From VAZQ01 sp963817015 (GTDB lineage: Bacteria > Pseudomonadota > Alphaproteobacteria > Rhizobiales > Xanthobacteraceae): a stretch of DNA of 64,000 bases. The notes beneath the pieces are model-generated. The model searched no databases. It was given only the letters and a program-made list of their open reading frames with translations, and was not told the origin of the DNA. The stretch is from contig CAWFMV010000007.1 in the NCBI GenBank assembly GCA_963817015.1, positions 744,001-808,000 on the forward strand. The letters run 5' to 3'. Position 1 is the stretch's first letter. Every line of letters begins with the position of its first letter. Positions 1 to 8,236 of the stretch are shown in pieces. Made by a program: the position numbers and the translations under genes.

Positions 1-254
1 ATCCAAAGCTGACGCAGAGCTTCCTGGTCGACGGCAAGGCGCCGCGCTCGGTGCTGGTCGTGTCGGTCGAGAGCGTGTTCTACCAGTGCGCCAAGGCGAT
101 CGTGCGCTCGAAGCTGTGGGATGCCTCGCGTCATGTCGAGCGCAAGAGCCTGCCGAGCGCCGGCACCATTCTCGCCGATCTCACCGGTGGCAAGCTTGGC
201 GGCGCCGAGCACGACCGCACCGCGCCCGAACGCTTGAAGGCGACGATCTACTAA
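1..254 (+). CDS. Pyridoxamine 5'-phosphate oxidase (PPOX)-family flavoprotein, C-terminal part
   Basis: The 5' end lies outside the window; reading begins in frame at base 3 and ends at TAA 252-254, giving about 83 C-terminal residues. The stretch PRSVLVVSVESVFYQCAKAI followed by a RSKLW segment resembles the C-terminal half of small FMN-binding PPOX proteins of the MSMEG_1061 type, where a VEEVFFHCAK-like strand helps line the flavin pocket. These are split-barrel proteins that bind FMN or F420; the substrate is usually unknown. The gene converges on the rluA-family gene and the two stops essentially overlap. The family call rests on this short C-terminal motif only, so the specific reaction cannot be given. 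Confidence 0.6.
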   Translation, partial: PKLTQSFLVDGKAPRSVLVVSVESVFYQCAKAIVRSKLWDASRHVERKSLPSAGTILADLTGGKLGGAEHDRTAPERLKATIY

Positions 255-1164
255 TCCGACCAAGCGAAATACCTCGCCCTGCCAGCCGCAGGCGTAGAGA
301 CGCTCCTGCATGGTGAGCGGGATCGGCGCCATTACCTTGATCGGGTCGCGGTTCTTGTAGAGCGGCACGATGATCTCGCGCGAATGCAGGTGCAGCGACG
401 GGCCGCCGATGCGCGGGGCGTTGCCGTAGATCGTGTCGCCGACGATTGGCCAGCCTTGCGCTGCGCAATGGACGCGCAGCTGGTGGGTGCGGCCGGTGAC
501 GGGCTCGAGCGCGAGCCAGGTGAGATGCTGAGCTGCGGTTACAGTCGCGCGTTGAAGCGACTCGCCTGCCACTCGACGGGCCGGCTCCCTCCCCCCTTGC
601 GGGGGAGGGGTGGGGAGGGGGGTGACCGCGAATGCTGAGTTTGTCGCCACCCCTCTCCCTGTCCCTCCCCCGCAAGGGGGGAGGGAACGCTGTGGCGCGG
701 CTCTGCCCAAGCTGTCGCCGCGTACGTGGCGACGCCCCATCACCTTCCACTTCGTCACCGCCGGCTGGCCATCCGGATCGGGCTTCATCCACCAGCCGCG
801 GCTTTCGTCACGGCGGCCGAGCGGCAGATCGATCGTGCCTTCGTGCTCGGCCGGGCCGCCCTCGACCACCGCCCAGTAGCATCTTGCCGATCGCGCCGGT
901 CTTGAACAGCTTGCCCAATGTGGCCAGCGCCTTGCGGTGGCGGCCGAGCACCAGGCAGCCCGAGGTTTCGCGGTCGAGCCGGTGGGCAAGCGCGGGAGCA
1001 CGCGGCAGCCCGAAGCGCAGCGCGCCGAAATGATCCTCCAGGCTCTCGCCGCCCTTGGGGCCGCGGTGGACCGCGATGCCGGCGGGCTTGTCGATCACCA
1101 GCATCAGCCCATCGCGATAGAGCAGCCGAGCCACCATCTCTTCGGGGTTGAGCTTTGCGTTCAT
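251..1164 (-). CDS. RluA-family RNA pseudouridine synthase, frameshifted, with in-frame palindromic repeat
   Basis: RluA-type enzymes isomerise uridine to pseudouridine in rRNA or tRNA. The catalytic loop is visible as HRLDRETSG, with Asp as the nucleophile, and the C-terminal part has the conserved EPVTGRTHQLRVH segment. The start is ATG 1164-1162. One extra base near 881 breaks the frame between GAIGK and YWAVVEGG; correcting it restores the normal protein. After WKVMGR the frame runs straight through a 99-bp palindromic repeat (587-685) without a stop and rejoins the family sequence at LTWLALEP, adding roughly 50 residues. The 3' end is uncertain: the present frame has no stop before the window edge, but one extra base near 256 would give a TAG at 253-251. 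The product is a real family member, but whether it is active with this insert is unknown. Confidence 0.75.
587..685. repeat. 99-bp palindromic repeat, copy 1 (inside the rluA-family gene)
   Basis: Inverted repeat with 23-base arms at 587-609 and 663-685, rich in runs of C and G around a TTGC/GCAA core, with an imperfectly paired middle. Copy 2, of identical length, lies at 8977-9075, and both are followed by a near-identical flank (AACG, then C or T, then TGTGGCGC). The element can fold into a long hairpin. Such short palindromic elements are dispersed in Bradyrhizobium-like genomes, usually between genes. This copy is inside a reading frame. Confidence 0.85.
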
Positions 1165-1192
1165 CAGCGAAACCGCTATCACGACGGCCAAT

Positions 1193-1225
1193 ATGAATGA
1201 CAGCACCGCATGAATGACAGCACCG
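1193..1225 (+). repeat. 17-bp tandem duplication covering the ftsY start codon
   Basis: The unit beginning ATGAATGACAGCACCG occurs at 1193 and again at 1210, with 16 of 17 bases matching. Because the period is not a multiple of three, the first ATG opens a five-codon frame plus Ala that stops at TGA 1211-1213, overlapping the second ATG. The second copy carries the true ftsY start. Confidence 0.8.
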
Positions 1226-2136
1226 AGAAGCAGGGCTCCTGGTGGAACCGCCTCACCGGCGGCCTCAAGCGCACCTCCGGCGCCATCGGCCAGGCGATCT
1301 CCGACCTCGTCATGCGCGGCCCGCTCTCGCCCGAACGGATCGTGGAGATCGAGGAGACCCTCATCCGAGCCGACCTCGGCGTCGATGTCGCGGCCCGGAT
1401 GGCGACCATCATGGGCGAGGGGCGCTACCGCAACCTCGACGAGGCGACGGCGGTCCTCATCGCCGAGGTCGAAAAGGTCCTGACCCCGGTTGCCACGCCG
1501 CTGGCTGTCACAGGGGCGAAGCCGTTCGTGGTCCTGGTGGTCGGCGTCAACGGCTCGGGTAAGACCACCACCATCGGCAAGCTCGCGGCGCGCTTCCGGG
1601 CTGAAGGCAAATCGGTGATGCTGGCGGCCGGCGACACCTTCCGGGCAGCCGCGATCGAGCAGCTCAAGATCTGGGGCTCCCGCGTCGGCGCGCCGGTGAT
1701 CGCGCGCGAGCAGGGCGCGGATGCGGCCGGGCTTGCGTTCGATGCGCTGCAGGCGGCGAAAACGCAGGGCGCCGACGTGCTGTTGGTCGACACCGCCGGC
1801 CGGCTGCAGAACCGCACCGAGCTGATGGACGAGCTTCAGAAGATCATCCGGGTGATGAAGAAGGTCGATGCCGCCGTGCCGCACGCGGTGCTGCTGGTGC
1901 TCGATGCGACTGTCGGCCAGAACGCGCTGTCGCAGGTCGATGTCTTCCTCAAGCTCGCCGGCGTCACCGGCCTTGCCATGACCAAGCTCGACGGCACCGC
2001 GCGCGGCGGCATCCTGGTGGCGATCGCGGAAAAATATCGCCTGCCGGTGCACTTCATCGGCGTGGGCGAAGGCGTCGATGACCTGGCGCCGTTTGCGGCG
2101 AAGGATTTCGCGCGGGCGATTGCGGGGGCGGAGTAG
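1210..2136 (+). CDS. ftsY: Signal recognition particle receptor FtsY
   Basis: FtsY is the SRP receptor GTPase that docks ribosome-SRP complexes at the inner membrane for co-translational insertion. The 308-residue protein has an N domain (about 1-95) and a G domain with GVNGSGKTT at 112-120, then DTFRAAA, DTAGRL and TKLDG motifs, all intact. It lacks the long acidic A domain of E. coli FtsY, as is common in short bacterial forms. The start at 1210 is chosen because it continues directly into the family N-terminal helix (WWNRLTGGL); the copy of the start region 17 bases upstream is out of frame. It is followed after 67 bases by yciB, a frequent neighbour in Rhizobiales. Confidence 0.97.
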   Translation: MNDSTEKQGSWWNRLTGGLKRTSGAIGQAISDLVMRGPLSPERIVEIEETLIRADLGVDVAARMATIMGEGRYRNLDEATAVLIAEVEKVLTPVATPLAVTGAKPFVVLVVGVNGSGKTTTIGKLAARFRAEGKSVMLAAGDTFRAAAIEQLKIWGSRVGAPVIAREQGADAAGLAFDALQAAKTQGADVLLVDTAGRLQNRTELMDELQKIIRVMKKVDAAVPHAVLLVLDATVGQNALSQVDVFLKLAGVTGLAMTKLDGTARGGILVAIAEKYRLPVHFIGVGEGVDDLAPFAAKDFARAIAGAE

Positions 2137-2203
2137 TTCGGAAACGGGGCACTAGCCGGCGAGGGAGTTGAGTGAATGGCAACCACAATGCGACAATCAG
2201 CGC

Positions 2204-2845
2204 ATGACCGATAAACCCCAGCTTCCGGTCGGGCTCAAGCTCGCGCTCGATCTCGGGCCGCTCGTCCTGTTCTTCGCCGCCACCACGCGCCCGGCGCTGT
2301 TCGAGCCGCTGGTGGCGCCGTTCCTGTCGGCCGAGCTGCTCGCCGGACCGCATGCCGGCATCTTCACGGCAACCACGATATTCATTCCTGCGGTGCTGAT
2401 CGCGCTCGCGATCGGCTACGCCAAGACCCGCCACCTGCCGGTGATGCCCGTGGTCACTGCCGTCGTGGTGGTGGTGTTCGGCGGCGCCACGCTCATTCTG
2501 CAGAATGAGCAGTTCATCAAGCTCAAGCCGACCATCATCTACGTGCTGTTCGGGAGTGTCTTGCTGGGCGGGCTTGCTTTCGGCAAGCTGTTGCTCGGCG
2601 TCGTGTTCGATTCCGTGTTCAATCTTACCGAAGAGGGCTGGCGCAAGCTCACTGTGCGCTGGGCGCTGTTTTTCTTCGCGCTTGCCGTCCTCAACGAGGT
2701 GGTCTGGCGCACCCAATCGGATGTGTTCTGGGGCGCTTTCAAGCTGTTCGGTGTGGTGCCGCTGACCTTCGTGTTTGCGGCGTTCCAGTATCCGCTGCTG
2801 ACGAGATATGCGGTGACAGAGCCGGCGGACGCGAAAGAACAATAA
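2204..2845 (+). CDS. yciB: Inner-membrane septation protein A (YciB/IspZ family)
   Basis: A 213-residue protein with about six hydrophobic membrane segments. It matches the YciB (septation protein A, often called IspZ) family in the segments LALDLGPLVLFF near the N terminus, EGWRKLTVRWALFFF in the C-terminal half and NEVVWRT close after it. In E. coli YciB is an inner-membrane protein that interacts with cell elongation and division proteins; its exact activity is unsettled. ATG 2204 is preferred over an in-frame upstream TTG because it begins at the conserved cytoplasmic N terminus. It lies just downstream of ftsY on the same strand, probably in one transcript. Confidence 0.93.
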   Translation: MTDKPQLPVGLKLALDLGPLVLFFAATTRPALFEPLVAPFLSAELLAGPHAGIFTATTIFIPAVLIALAIGYAKTRHLPVMPVVTAVVVVVFGGATLILQNEQFIKLKPTIIYVLFGSVLLGGLAFGKLLLGVVFDSVFNLTEEGWRKLTVRWALFFFALAVLNEVVWRTQSDVFWGAFKLFGVVPLTFVFAAFQYPLLTRYAVTEPADAKEQ

Positions 2846-2851
2846 CCGTCG

Positions 2852-4045
2852 TCATCCTTTGACGAATTGCACGAGCAGCTTGCTCACGGCGTCGGGCTGC
2901 TCCTGCTGCACCCAATGTCCGGCGCCGTCAACAAGATGGGCGCCGCGCCACTGCGTGCAGACGCGGGGAGTCTGCATCGCTTCGAAGACGCCGGGAGTTC
3001 TGATACGATCCCCAGTCGCTCTTGCCGGCGATGAAGCAGGCCGGCACGTCGATCGTGCGGCCCGCGAATGTGCGCAGCTCGGCGAGGGTCTTGGGGTCGG
3101 TGCCGCGTCGGACACGATAGCCCTGCAAAGCGCCGGTGAAGCCGGTCCGGGCATACTCCGTGGCATAGACGCCGACCTCGGCTTCGGTCAGCCATTGGCA
3201 CGCCGCGATCTCGGCCGCGGATGGCATCTCGGCCGCGACCGTCTCGGCCATCCCCTTGTCCTTGTCCATCACGTAATAGGTTGGAATCTTCGCCATCTCC
3301 TCGGCGGTGCGCCCCTTGAGCGGATGCGGCTTGTTCCCTTTCCAGTCGGCGCTCTTGTAGTGATAGTAGGCGCGGAAGAACGCGTGCAGGCCCTGCGGTG
3401 CGTGCAGCATGTCATCGTTGGCGCCGTGCGTACGCTGATGGTTGTGATAATACTTGCGCGGACGCGGCAGCTTCGCGAGCTCGGCGTCGAGCTCATCATC
3501 AGTGGGAGCCGCCCGTGGCGGCGCGGCACCGTTGGCAGTGTCGAATGGGATTGCTGGCGGGCCCGGAAACGGCGAGCTCAGCAGTGCGACCGAACGGAAG
3601 ACATCGGGCCGGATCAGCGCGCACCACGACGCAACCGGTGAGCCGGCGTCGTGGCCCGCCACTGCGGCCACCGATCGGTAGCCGAGCGCAAAGATCAGCC
3701 CGGTCGCATCCCGCACCATGTTGAGGATACGGAACGGGTCGGGGTCGGCGTCAAACGAGCCATCCCAGCCGGTCGTGCGTCCGTAGCCGCGCTGGTCGGG
3801 CGCAATCACGTGATAGCCGGCTTGAGCGAGCGGCAGCATTACCTTGCGCCAGCTGTAGGCGAGCTCCGGGAAGCCGTGCAGCAGCAGCAGGCAAGGCCGG
3901 CCCGTGCTCTCGAAGCCCGCCTCCAGCACGTGCACCATCAGGCCGTTGTTGTTGTTGACGACGCGGGAGCGAATCCCGAGGGCAACGTGCCGTTGCCGTA
4001 GGGAGGAAGGGTATCGGCGAGAGCGGTGACAGGTGGTGCCGACAT
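2852..4045 (-). CDS. Alpha/beta hydrolase, epoxide-hydrolase-like, two compensating frameshifts
   Basis: Alpha/beta-hydrolase fold protein of about 397 residues. It shows the oxyanion motif LLHGFPE, the DQRGYGRT strand, the nucleophile-elbow region GHDAGSPVA with Asp at the nucleophile position (typical of epoxide hydrolases and haloalkane dehalogenases), and a C-terminal DGAGHW carrying the catalytic His. The start ATG 4045-4043 has a good GAGGAG ribosome site. One base is missing near 3975 (after TLPSG) and one is extra near 2998 (between SYQ and TPGVFEAM); the two cancel, and corrected translation is uninterrupted. The substrate cannot be told. It converges on yciB with a 6-base gap. Confidence 0.8.
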
Positions 4046-4078
4046 TGCAGCGTCTCCTCTTCAAGCGCCGCGGCCGTA

Positions 4079-4735
4079 TCATTTCTTCGCAAGAGCCCGA
4101 TCCGCGGGCACGTTGGCGATGACGTGCGACTCATTGCCGGCTTCGCCCGGTGCGATCAGCTCGTAGAACCCGCTGATCTTGACGCGCACGATTACGTTGT
4201 TGAGCGACTGGTTCTGGAAGTACCAGCCGTGGACGCCGTCGAAGGGCGCTGTCAGCGCGCCGTTCGCGCTGGTGCCGGTATCCTTCTTGTAGGTCGCGAC
4301 CGTCATCTCCTTGCCGTCGGAGAGCGTGTGACCGTGAAAGTCGAAAAAGAACTCGGTGGAGATGGGGATGCCGGCCACGCTCCATTCGTAGATGAGCGTT
4401 GCGTCCTTCTTCATCCGCACTTTGTATTCGAGCTGGTCGCCGCCTTGTCGGCTTCCATCAGGGTTCAATGGAATCTCGATCGTGTCGCTGCGGAAGCCCG
4501 ACGGATATTCGCGTGCGAGCGGCACCTCGCTCTTGGTAATGTCGAACGGCACCTCGCGCGGCGCCCACAGCCGATTGAGCCCGGTGAGCTTGCCGAGCCC
4601 GAGCGGGTCGACATTGAACTCGGCCGGCAGGATGGCGCCGAACGTGATCACGCTTGCGACGACCAAGGCGCCCGCCGTGATGGTGAGCATACGCCCAGGC
4701 GACAGCGGTTGCGAGATCTGGCCCTCGGTCGTCAT
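4079..4735 (-). CDS. Membrane-anchored protein encoded with HupE-like permease
   Basis: A 218-residue protein with one N-terminal membrane segment (about 16-37) and a soluble remainder predicted outside the cytoplasm. There are no catalytic motifs I recognise. The central part (LEYKVRMKKDATLIYEWSV) and the C-terminal WYFQNQSLNNVIVRVKISGF look like a beta-rich periplasmic domain. Such proteins are annotated as transmembrane anchor proteins next to HupE/UreJ genes. The start ATG overlaps the upstream hupE stop as TGATG, so translation is probably coupled, which suggests the two products work together. The function is unknown. Confidence 0.8.
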   Translation of the reverse strand: MTTEGQISQPLSPGRMLTITAGALVVASVITFGAILPAEFNVDPLGLGKLTGLNRLWAPREVPFDITKSEVPLAREYPSGFRSDTIEIPLNPDGSRQGGDQLEYKVRMKKDATLIYEWSVAGIPISTEFFFDFHGHTLSDGKEMTVATYKKDTGTSANGALTAPFDGVHGWYFQNQSLNNVIVRVKISGFYELIAPGEAGNESHVIANVPADRALAKK

Positions 4736-5463
4736 CAGGCCTTGGCTCCCACGAAATAGCCGGCGAGCTGATATTCCATCAGCACAAAGCCGGCCGCCAG
4801 AATCAGCGCATTGGCGGCGACGGCGGAGCGCTCGAAGCTCGCGGTGCGCCGCCACTGCAGCATGATCGCGAGCATGATGGCGAGCGCAATCATCTGCCCG
4901 AGCTCGACCCCGATATTGAAGCCGATCATGTTCGGCACGAGGCCATTGGGGCTGAGCCGGAACTCCTGCAGCTTGGTGGCAAGCCCGAAGCCGTGGATCA
5001 GGCCGAATACGGCGACCGCGATGCGGTTGTTGGGCTGAAAGCCAAAGACCGACTTGAAGCCGCCGAGATTGTCGAACGCCTTGTAGGCGACCGAGAGCCC
5101 GATCACGGCATCGATGAGATACGCGTTGACCTCGAGCTTGAGCAGCACGCCGGCGAGGAGCGTGATGCTGTGACCGATGGAGAACAGCGTCACATAGATG
5201 ACGACGTCGCGCATGCGGTAGAGAAAGAAGATCACGCCCAGGATGAACAGCAGGTGGTCGTAGCCGGTCACCATGTGCTTGGCGCCGAGATACATGAAGG
5301 GGAGGATGTCGGGGCCCTTGGTCGCCGCCACGAACGAGGCATCCTTGCCGCCGATGCCGTGCGCGAAGGCGAAGCTGTCCGGAATAGCGAGCAGCGCCAG
5401 AATGATCACGAGAGCTGCCGCACTCCGCTCATTCCCCCGCAGGGCGGACTTTAGCGTGCTCAA
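4735..5463 (-). CDS. HupE/UreJ-family membrane protein
   Basis: A protein of about 242 residues with an N-terminal hydrophobic signal-like segment (LVIILALLAIPDSFAFAHG) and six to seven membrane helices. Family marks are GYDHLLFILGVIFFL and FGLIHGFGLA, whose His and Asp residues are typical of HupE/UreJ proteins. Characterised relatives are nickel or cobalt permeases linked to hydrogenase or urease, but this sub-family lacks those neighbours here, so the metal is not assigned. The start is uncertain; TTG 5463-5461 is the closest in-frame candidate downstream of the palindromic repeat at 5485. Its stop overlaps the anchor protein's start (TGATG). Confidence 0.85.
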   Translation of the reverse strand: MSTLKSALRGNERSAAALVIILALLAIPDSFAFAHGIGGKDASFVAATKGPDILPFMYLGAKHMVTGYDHLLFILGVIFFLYRMRDVVIYVTLFSIGHSITLLAGVLLKLEVNAYLIDAVIGLSVAYKAFDNLGGFKSVFGFQPNNRIAVAVFGLIHGFGLATKLQEFRLSPNGLVPNMIGFNIGVELGQMIALAIMLAIMLQWRRTASFERSAVAANALILAAGFVLMEYQLAGYFVGAKA

Positions 5464-5484
5464 CTGTCCTTGGCACGAACCCAG

Positions 5485-5602
5485 CCGCTGTCGTCCCCGC
5501 GCAGGCGGGGACCCATAACCACCAAGGTTTCGGTCGTCGCTGGCTTTGCCACATTGCCCTGCTGCCGCGTATGGGTCCCCGCCTGCGCGGGGACGACAGC
5601 GG
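5485..5602. repeat. 118-bp palindromic repeat (GTCCCCGC type)
   Basis: Inverted repeat with perfect 33-base arms at 5485-5517 and 5570-5602. Each arm contains an inner palindrome (CCCCGCGCAGGCGGGG). It lies just upstream of the HupE-like gene. The type is dispersed in many Rhizobiales genomes; it could form a strong cruciform or mRNA hairpin in the 5' region of the hupE transcript. Confidence 0.85.
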
Positions 5603-6065
5603 AGAGTCATTGCTTCACATCGTCTCTCGCGGGGACGAACGGAGATGGGAACCAACAATGGAGCGCCCCTGAATACGCCGGTGCGTCGTCGCAGGAGGCA
5701 GAGGATATTGCAAAACAGAGGCGCCGCAAATGAAGGACACGCGGCCGGAAGCGAAGCCGCCGTGAGGTCCCGTCATTCCCCTCCGGGACACCTGGCTCGG
5801 GCGAATGTGGGTGACCGGTATTGTCGGGTTGTGTCCTACAACCTATAATCTCCCTCGAGTGGGGGATGGGGTGACAGTCGCCGCTGCTGGTCGCATGTGC
5901 TTCCGCGCCATTGGTACCGAGCGCAAGCGATGTCCTTTTGCGTGCGGTGTCCTGTCGGCGCGGACATACGTCTGCAATCATCGTTCTCTATTCGCGGATG
6001 CCGAGCTCGATCATCCGTGAATGTGCGTTGTTTCGTGTTGTTCAATTGTTGCTTGGGGGGTCAAC
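5603..6065. other. Intergenic stretch upstream of the DUF2846 lipoprotein
   Basis: No coding frame here looks real. Apart from the promoter-like pair noted at 5821-5849, I see nothing recognisable. The segment is somewhat less GC-rich than its surroundings toward 5950-6065. Confidence 0.5.
5821..5849 (+). promoter_or_regulatory. Possible sigma70-type promoter
   Basis: TTGTCG at 5821-5826 and a perfect TATAAT at 5844-5849, separated by 17 bases. If used, it would give a 5' leader of about 210 bases for the lipoprotein gene starting at 6066. The evidence is the sequence match only. Confidence 0.3.
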
Positions 6066-6509
6066 ATGCGTTTTGGGAATATCTTGGCGCTTTGCGCTTT
6101 CACACTCCTGGCTGGCTGTGCGACGGGTGGTGCCCGATACGCGGACGTGAACGTGGGAGCGCCGAAGCTCGCACCGGACCGGGGGCGCATCTATTTCTAT
6201 CGCAGCACAGCGATTGTCGGCGTCGTCGTCCAGCCTGACATCAAGCTCAACGGCGAATCGGTCGGATCGGCGGCCCCTGGAGGGTTCTTCTTTGTCGATC
6301 GCCCAAGAGGCAGCTACGTAGCTTCGAGCGCGACCGAAGTTGAATCGAAGCTTGCCTTCACGCTGGCAGCCGGCGAGACCAAGTACGTCCGCACCTCGAT
6401 TTCTCCCGGCATCATCGTTGGACACATGAACTTCGAGCTGATCAGCAAGTCCGTTGCCGAAGGCGAGCTCGCTTCGCTGAACCAAACCACCACCGCAGCG
6501 TTGCGATAG
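6066..6509 (+). CDS. DUF2846-like lipoprotein
   Basis: A 147-residue protein with a signal peptide ending in the lipobox LLAGC (Cys near residue 19), so probably an outer- or inner-membrane lipoprotein. The mature part has the GRIYFYRS strand and a GGFFFVDRPRGSY segment that resemble DUF2846 proteins, which are predicted to adopt a small beta-sandwich. ATG 6066 is chosen because a G-rich ribosome site (GGGGGG) lies about 10 bases upstream and the signal peptide starts there. No conserved neighbour suggests a role. The function is unknown. Confidence 0.75.
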   Translation: MRFGNILALCAFTLLAGCATGGARYADVNVGAPKLAPDRGRIYFYRSTAIVGVVVQPDIKLNGESVGSAAPGGFFFVDRPRGSYVASSATEVESKLAFTLAAGETKYVRTSISPGIIVGHMNFELISKSVAEGELASLNQTTTAALR

Positions 6510-6627
6510 GCGCAAAGCGGCGTCGCCCAAGCGGCGGCGAAACACGCGGGCATCGGCGATCCGTATGGTTGCCGAACATCGGTCAGCTCGATGCAGGCTC
6601 GCCCGTGGTATGGCGGATCATGGCGGA

Positions 6628-7251
6628 TCAGGATGCCGGCGCTGCCAGCGCCTTCTCGATCTCGGGCTTCAGCACCTTTTCGAGATTGTTGGGCTCGATC
6701 GGCCCGATCAGCTTGTAGGCGATGCGGCCGTCACGCCCGACCACGAAGGTCTCGGGCACCCCATAGACACCCCATTCGATCGACGCGCGCCCATTGAGAT
6801 CGGCGCCGTTGGCGATGTAGGGATTGCCATAGCGGATTAGGAAGCGGCGCGCGTTCTCGGCTGAGTCCTTGTAATTGATGCCGAGGATGCGGACGCGCGG
6901 GTCGCGCGCGAGCGCGAGCAGAAGCGGCGCCTCGTCGCGGCAGGGCACGCACCATGACGCCCAGACGTTGAGCACCGCGACCGCACCCTTGAAGCTGTCG
7001 GCCTCGAGCCCTGGAACCGGCTTGCCGTTGCGCTCGAGCCCGTCGACGCCGGGCAGCACGGTTGCCGGGGCCGGGTGTCCGATCAGCACGGACGGGATGC
7101 GCGAAATATCGCCGGCGCCGAGCCGAATGAGAAACAGCACCGCGAGTCCCAGGAACACAACGAGCGGGATGTACACCAGCACACTGCGCCGCCGGCCGCC
7201 CGGGGTTGCACTCTTGTTGCCGTCGGTGTCGTTGTTTGCCGTAACGGTCAT
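6628..7251 (-). CDS. ccmG: Cytochrome c biogenesis thiol:disulfide interchange protein CcmG/DsbE
   Basis: Periplasmic, membrane-anchored thioredoxin-like protein that keeps apocytochrome c (or CcmH) reduced for haem attachment. It has 207 residues, an N-terminal anchor at about 23-43 and a thioredoxin fold with the WCVPC active site (Cys101, Cys104). The CcmG-type GVYGVPETFVV segment contains the cis-proline. The start ATG 7251 overlaps the ccmD stop as ATGA, indicating coupled translation. It is the last gene of the ccmABCDG run on this strand. Confidence 0.96.
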   Translation of the reverse strand: MTVTANNDTDGNKSATPGGRRRSVLVYIPLVVFLGLAVLFLIRLGAGDISRIPSVLIGHPAPATVLPGVDGLERNGKPVPGLEADSFKGAVAVLNVWASWCVPCRDEAPLLLALARDPRVRILGINYKDSAENARRFLIRYGNPYIANGADLNGRASIEWGVYGVPETFVVGRDGRIAYKLIGPIEPNNLEKVLKPEIEKALAAPAS

Positions 7252-7427
7252 TGGGGCCTCTCGGGCGAGCGTCCGGACCGTCGCGTTATACCACGCGCTT
7301 CGAGGTCGGACAGAAGCTGGCGTTGCCGCCGCTGATCGATCAGAACCCATGCGATCAATGCGGCGACAATCAGGATTGCGACCGAATAGGCGCCAACGAG
7401 GAAGGCTGCATTGGGACCGAGATCCAT
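7248..7427 (-). CDS. ccmD: Haem exporter protein CcmD
   Basis: A 59-residue single-span membrane protein. It begins MDLGPNAAFLVGAYSVA, has one helix (about 8-28) and then a charged IDQRRQQRQLL tail, which is the CcmD pattern. CcmD helps release haem-loaded CcmE from the CcmABC complex. It lies 5 bases after ccmC and overlaps ccmG by 4 bases. Confidence 0.92.
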   Translation of the reverse strand: MDLGPNAAFLVGAYSVAILIVAALIAWVLIDQRRQRQLLSDLEARGITRRSGRSPERPQ

Positions 7428-7432
7428 GATGC

Positions 7433-8167
7433 TTAATGTCCGGCCGCCGCGTCAGCCTGCATCAGCATCAGGGTGCGAACGCGCCGCCGCATGATCTCGT
7501 TGCGCATGGCGGCAAGGTGCAGCGTGAAGAACAACAGAAAGAAGGCGAGCGCCATCACCAGGAGCGGAACCAGGATGGAGGGGTGCATGGCCGGCCCGCC
7601 CAGGCGCAGCACCGACGATGGCTGGTGCAGCGTGCTCCACCAGTCGACCGAGAACTTGATGATCGGCAGGTTGAGTGCGCCCACGAGTGTCAGCACCGCG
7701 ACCGCGCGAGCGGCACGCGCGGGCTCCTCGATGGTGCGCCAGAGCGCCAGCACGCCGAGATACATCAGGAACAGCACCAGCACGGATGTGAGGCGGCCGT
7801 CCCAGACCCAGTAGGTGCCCCACATCGGACGGCCCCACAGCATTCCGGTAATGAGGCACTGGAGCGTGAGCGCGGCCCCGATCGGTGCGGCCGCCTTGGC
7901 GGCCACATCGGCAAGCGGATGGCGCCAGACCAGCGTGCCGAGCGCCGCGATGCTCATGGTTCCCCAGATGAACATCGAGAGCCAGGCCGACGGCACGTGG
8001 ATATACATGATCTTGGCGGTCGAGCCCTGCTGGTAGTCGTCGGGCGCGCCGATCACCTGCGCGATGCCGAACGCAAACGCGATGAGAGTGGCGGCGGACA
8101 GCCACGGCAGGATTCGTCCTGACAGCGTCAGGAAACGGGTCGGATTGGCAAGATCGATGAGCGGCAT
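7433..8167 (-). CDS. ccmC: Haem exporter membrane protein CcmC
   Basis: CcmC presents haem to the chaperone CcmE in cytochrome c maturation. The 244-residue protein has six membrane helices and the tryptophan-rich WGTYWVWDGRLTS motif of the haem-handling family, with conserved His in HVPSAWL and in the STLHQP loop (probable haem ligands). It is encoded between ccmB and ccmD in the minus-strand cluster, separated from ccmB by 69 bases. Confidence 0.97.
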   Translation of the reverse strand: MPLIDLANPTRFLTLSGRILPWLSAATLIAFAFGIAQVIGAPDDYQQGSTAKIMYIHVPSAWLSMFIWGTMSIAALGTLVWRHPLADVAAKAAAPIGAALTLQCLITGMLWGRPMWGTYWVWDGRLTSVLVLFLMYLGVLALWRTIEEPARAARAVAVLTLVGALNLPIIKFSVDWWSTLHQPSSVLRLGGPAMHPSILVPLLVMALAFFLLFFTLHLAAMRNEIMRRRVRTLMLMQADAAAGH

Positions 8168-8236
8168 GGCGCTACATTAGAAATGCCATGGCGTATGCGC
8201 AATGCCGCCGCTGGGGCATGCTTTCAGTCAAGTCCT

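Noticed and set aside
808..2052. Long minus-strand open frame across ftsY
   Set aside because: It is the antisense shadow of ftsY in GC-rich DNA; only its last part, from ATG 1164, belongs to the rluA-family gene.
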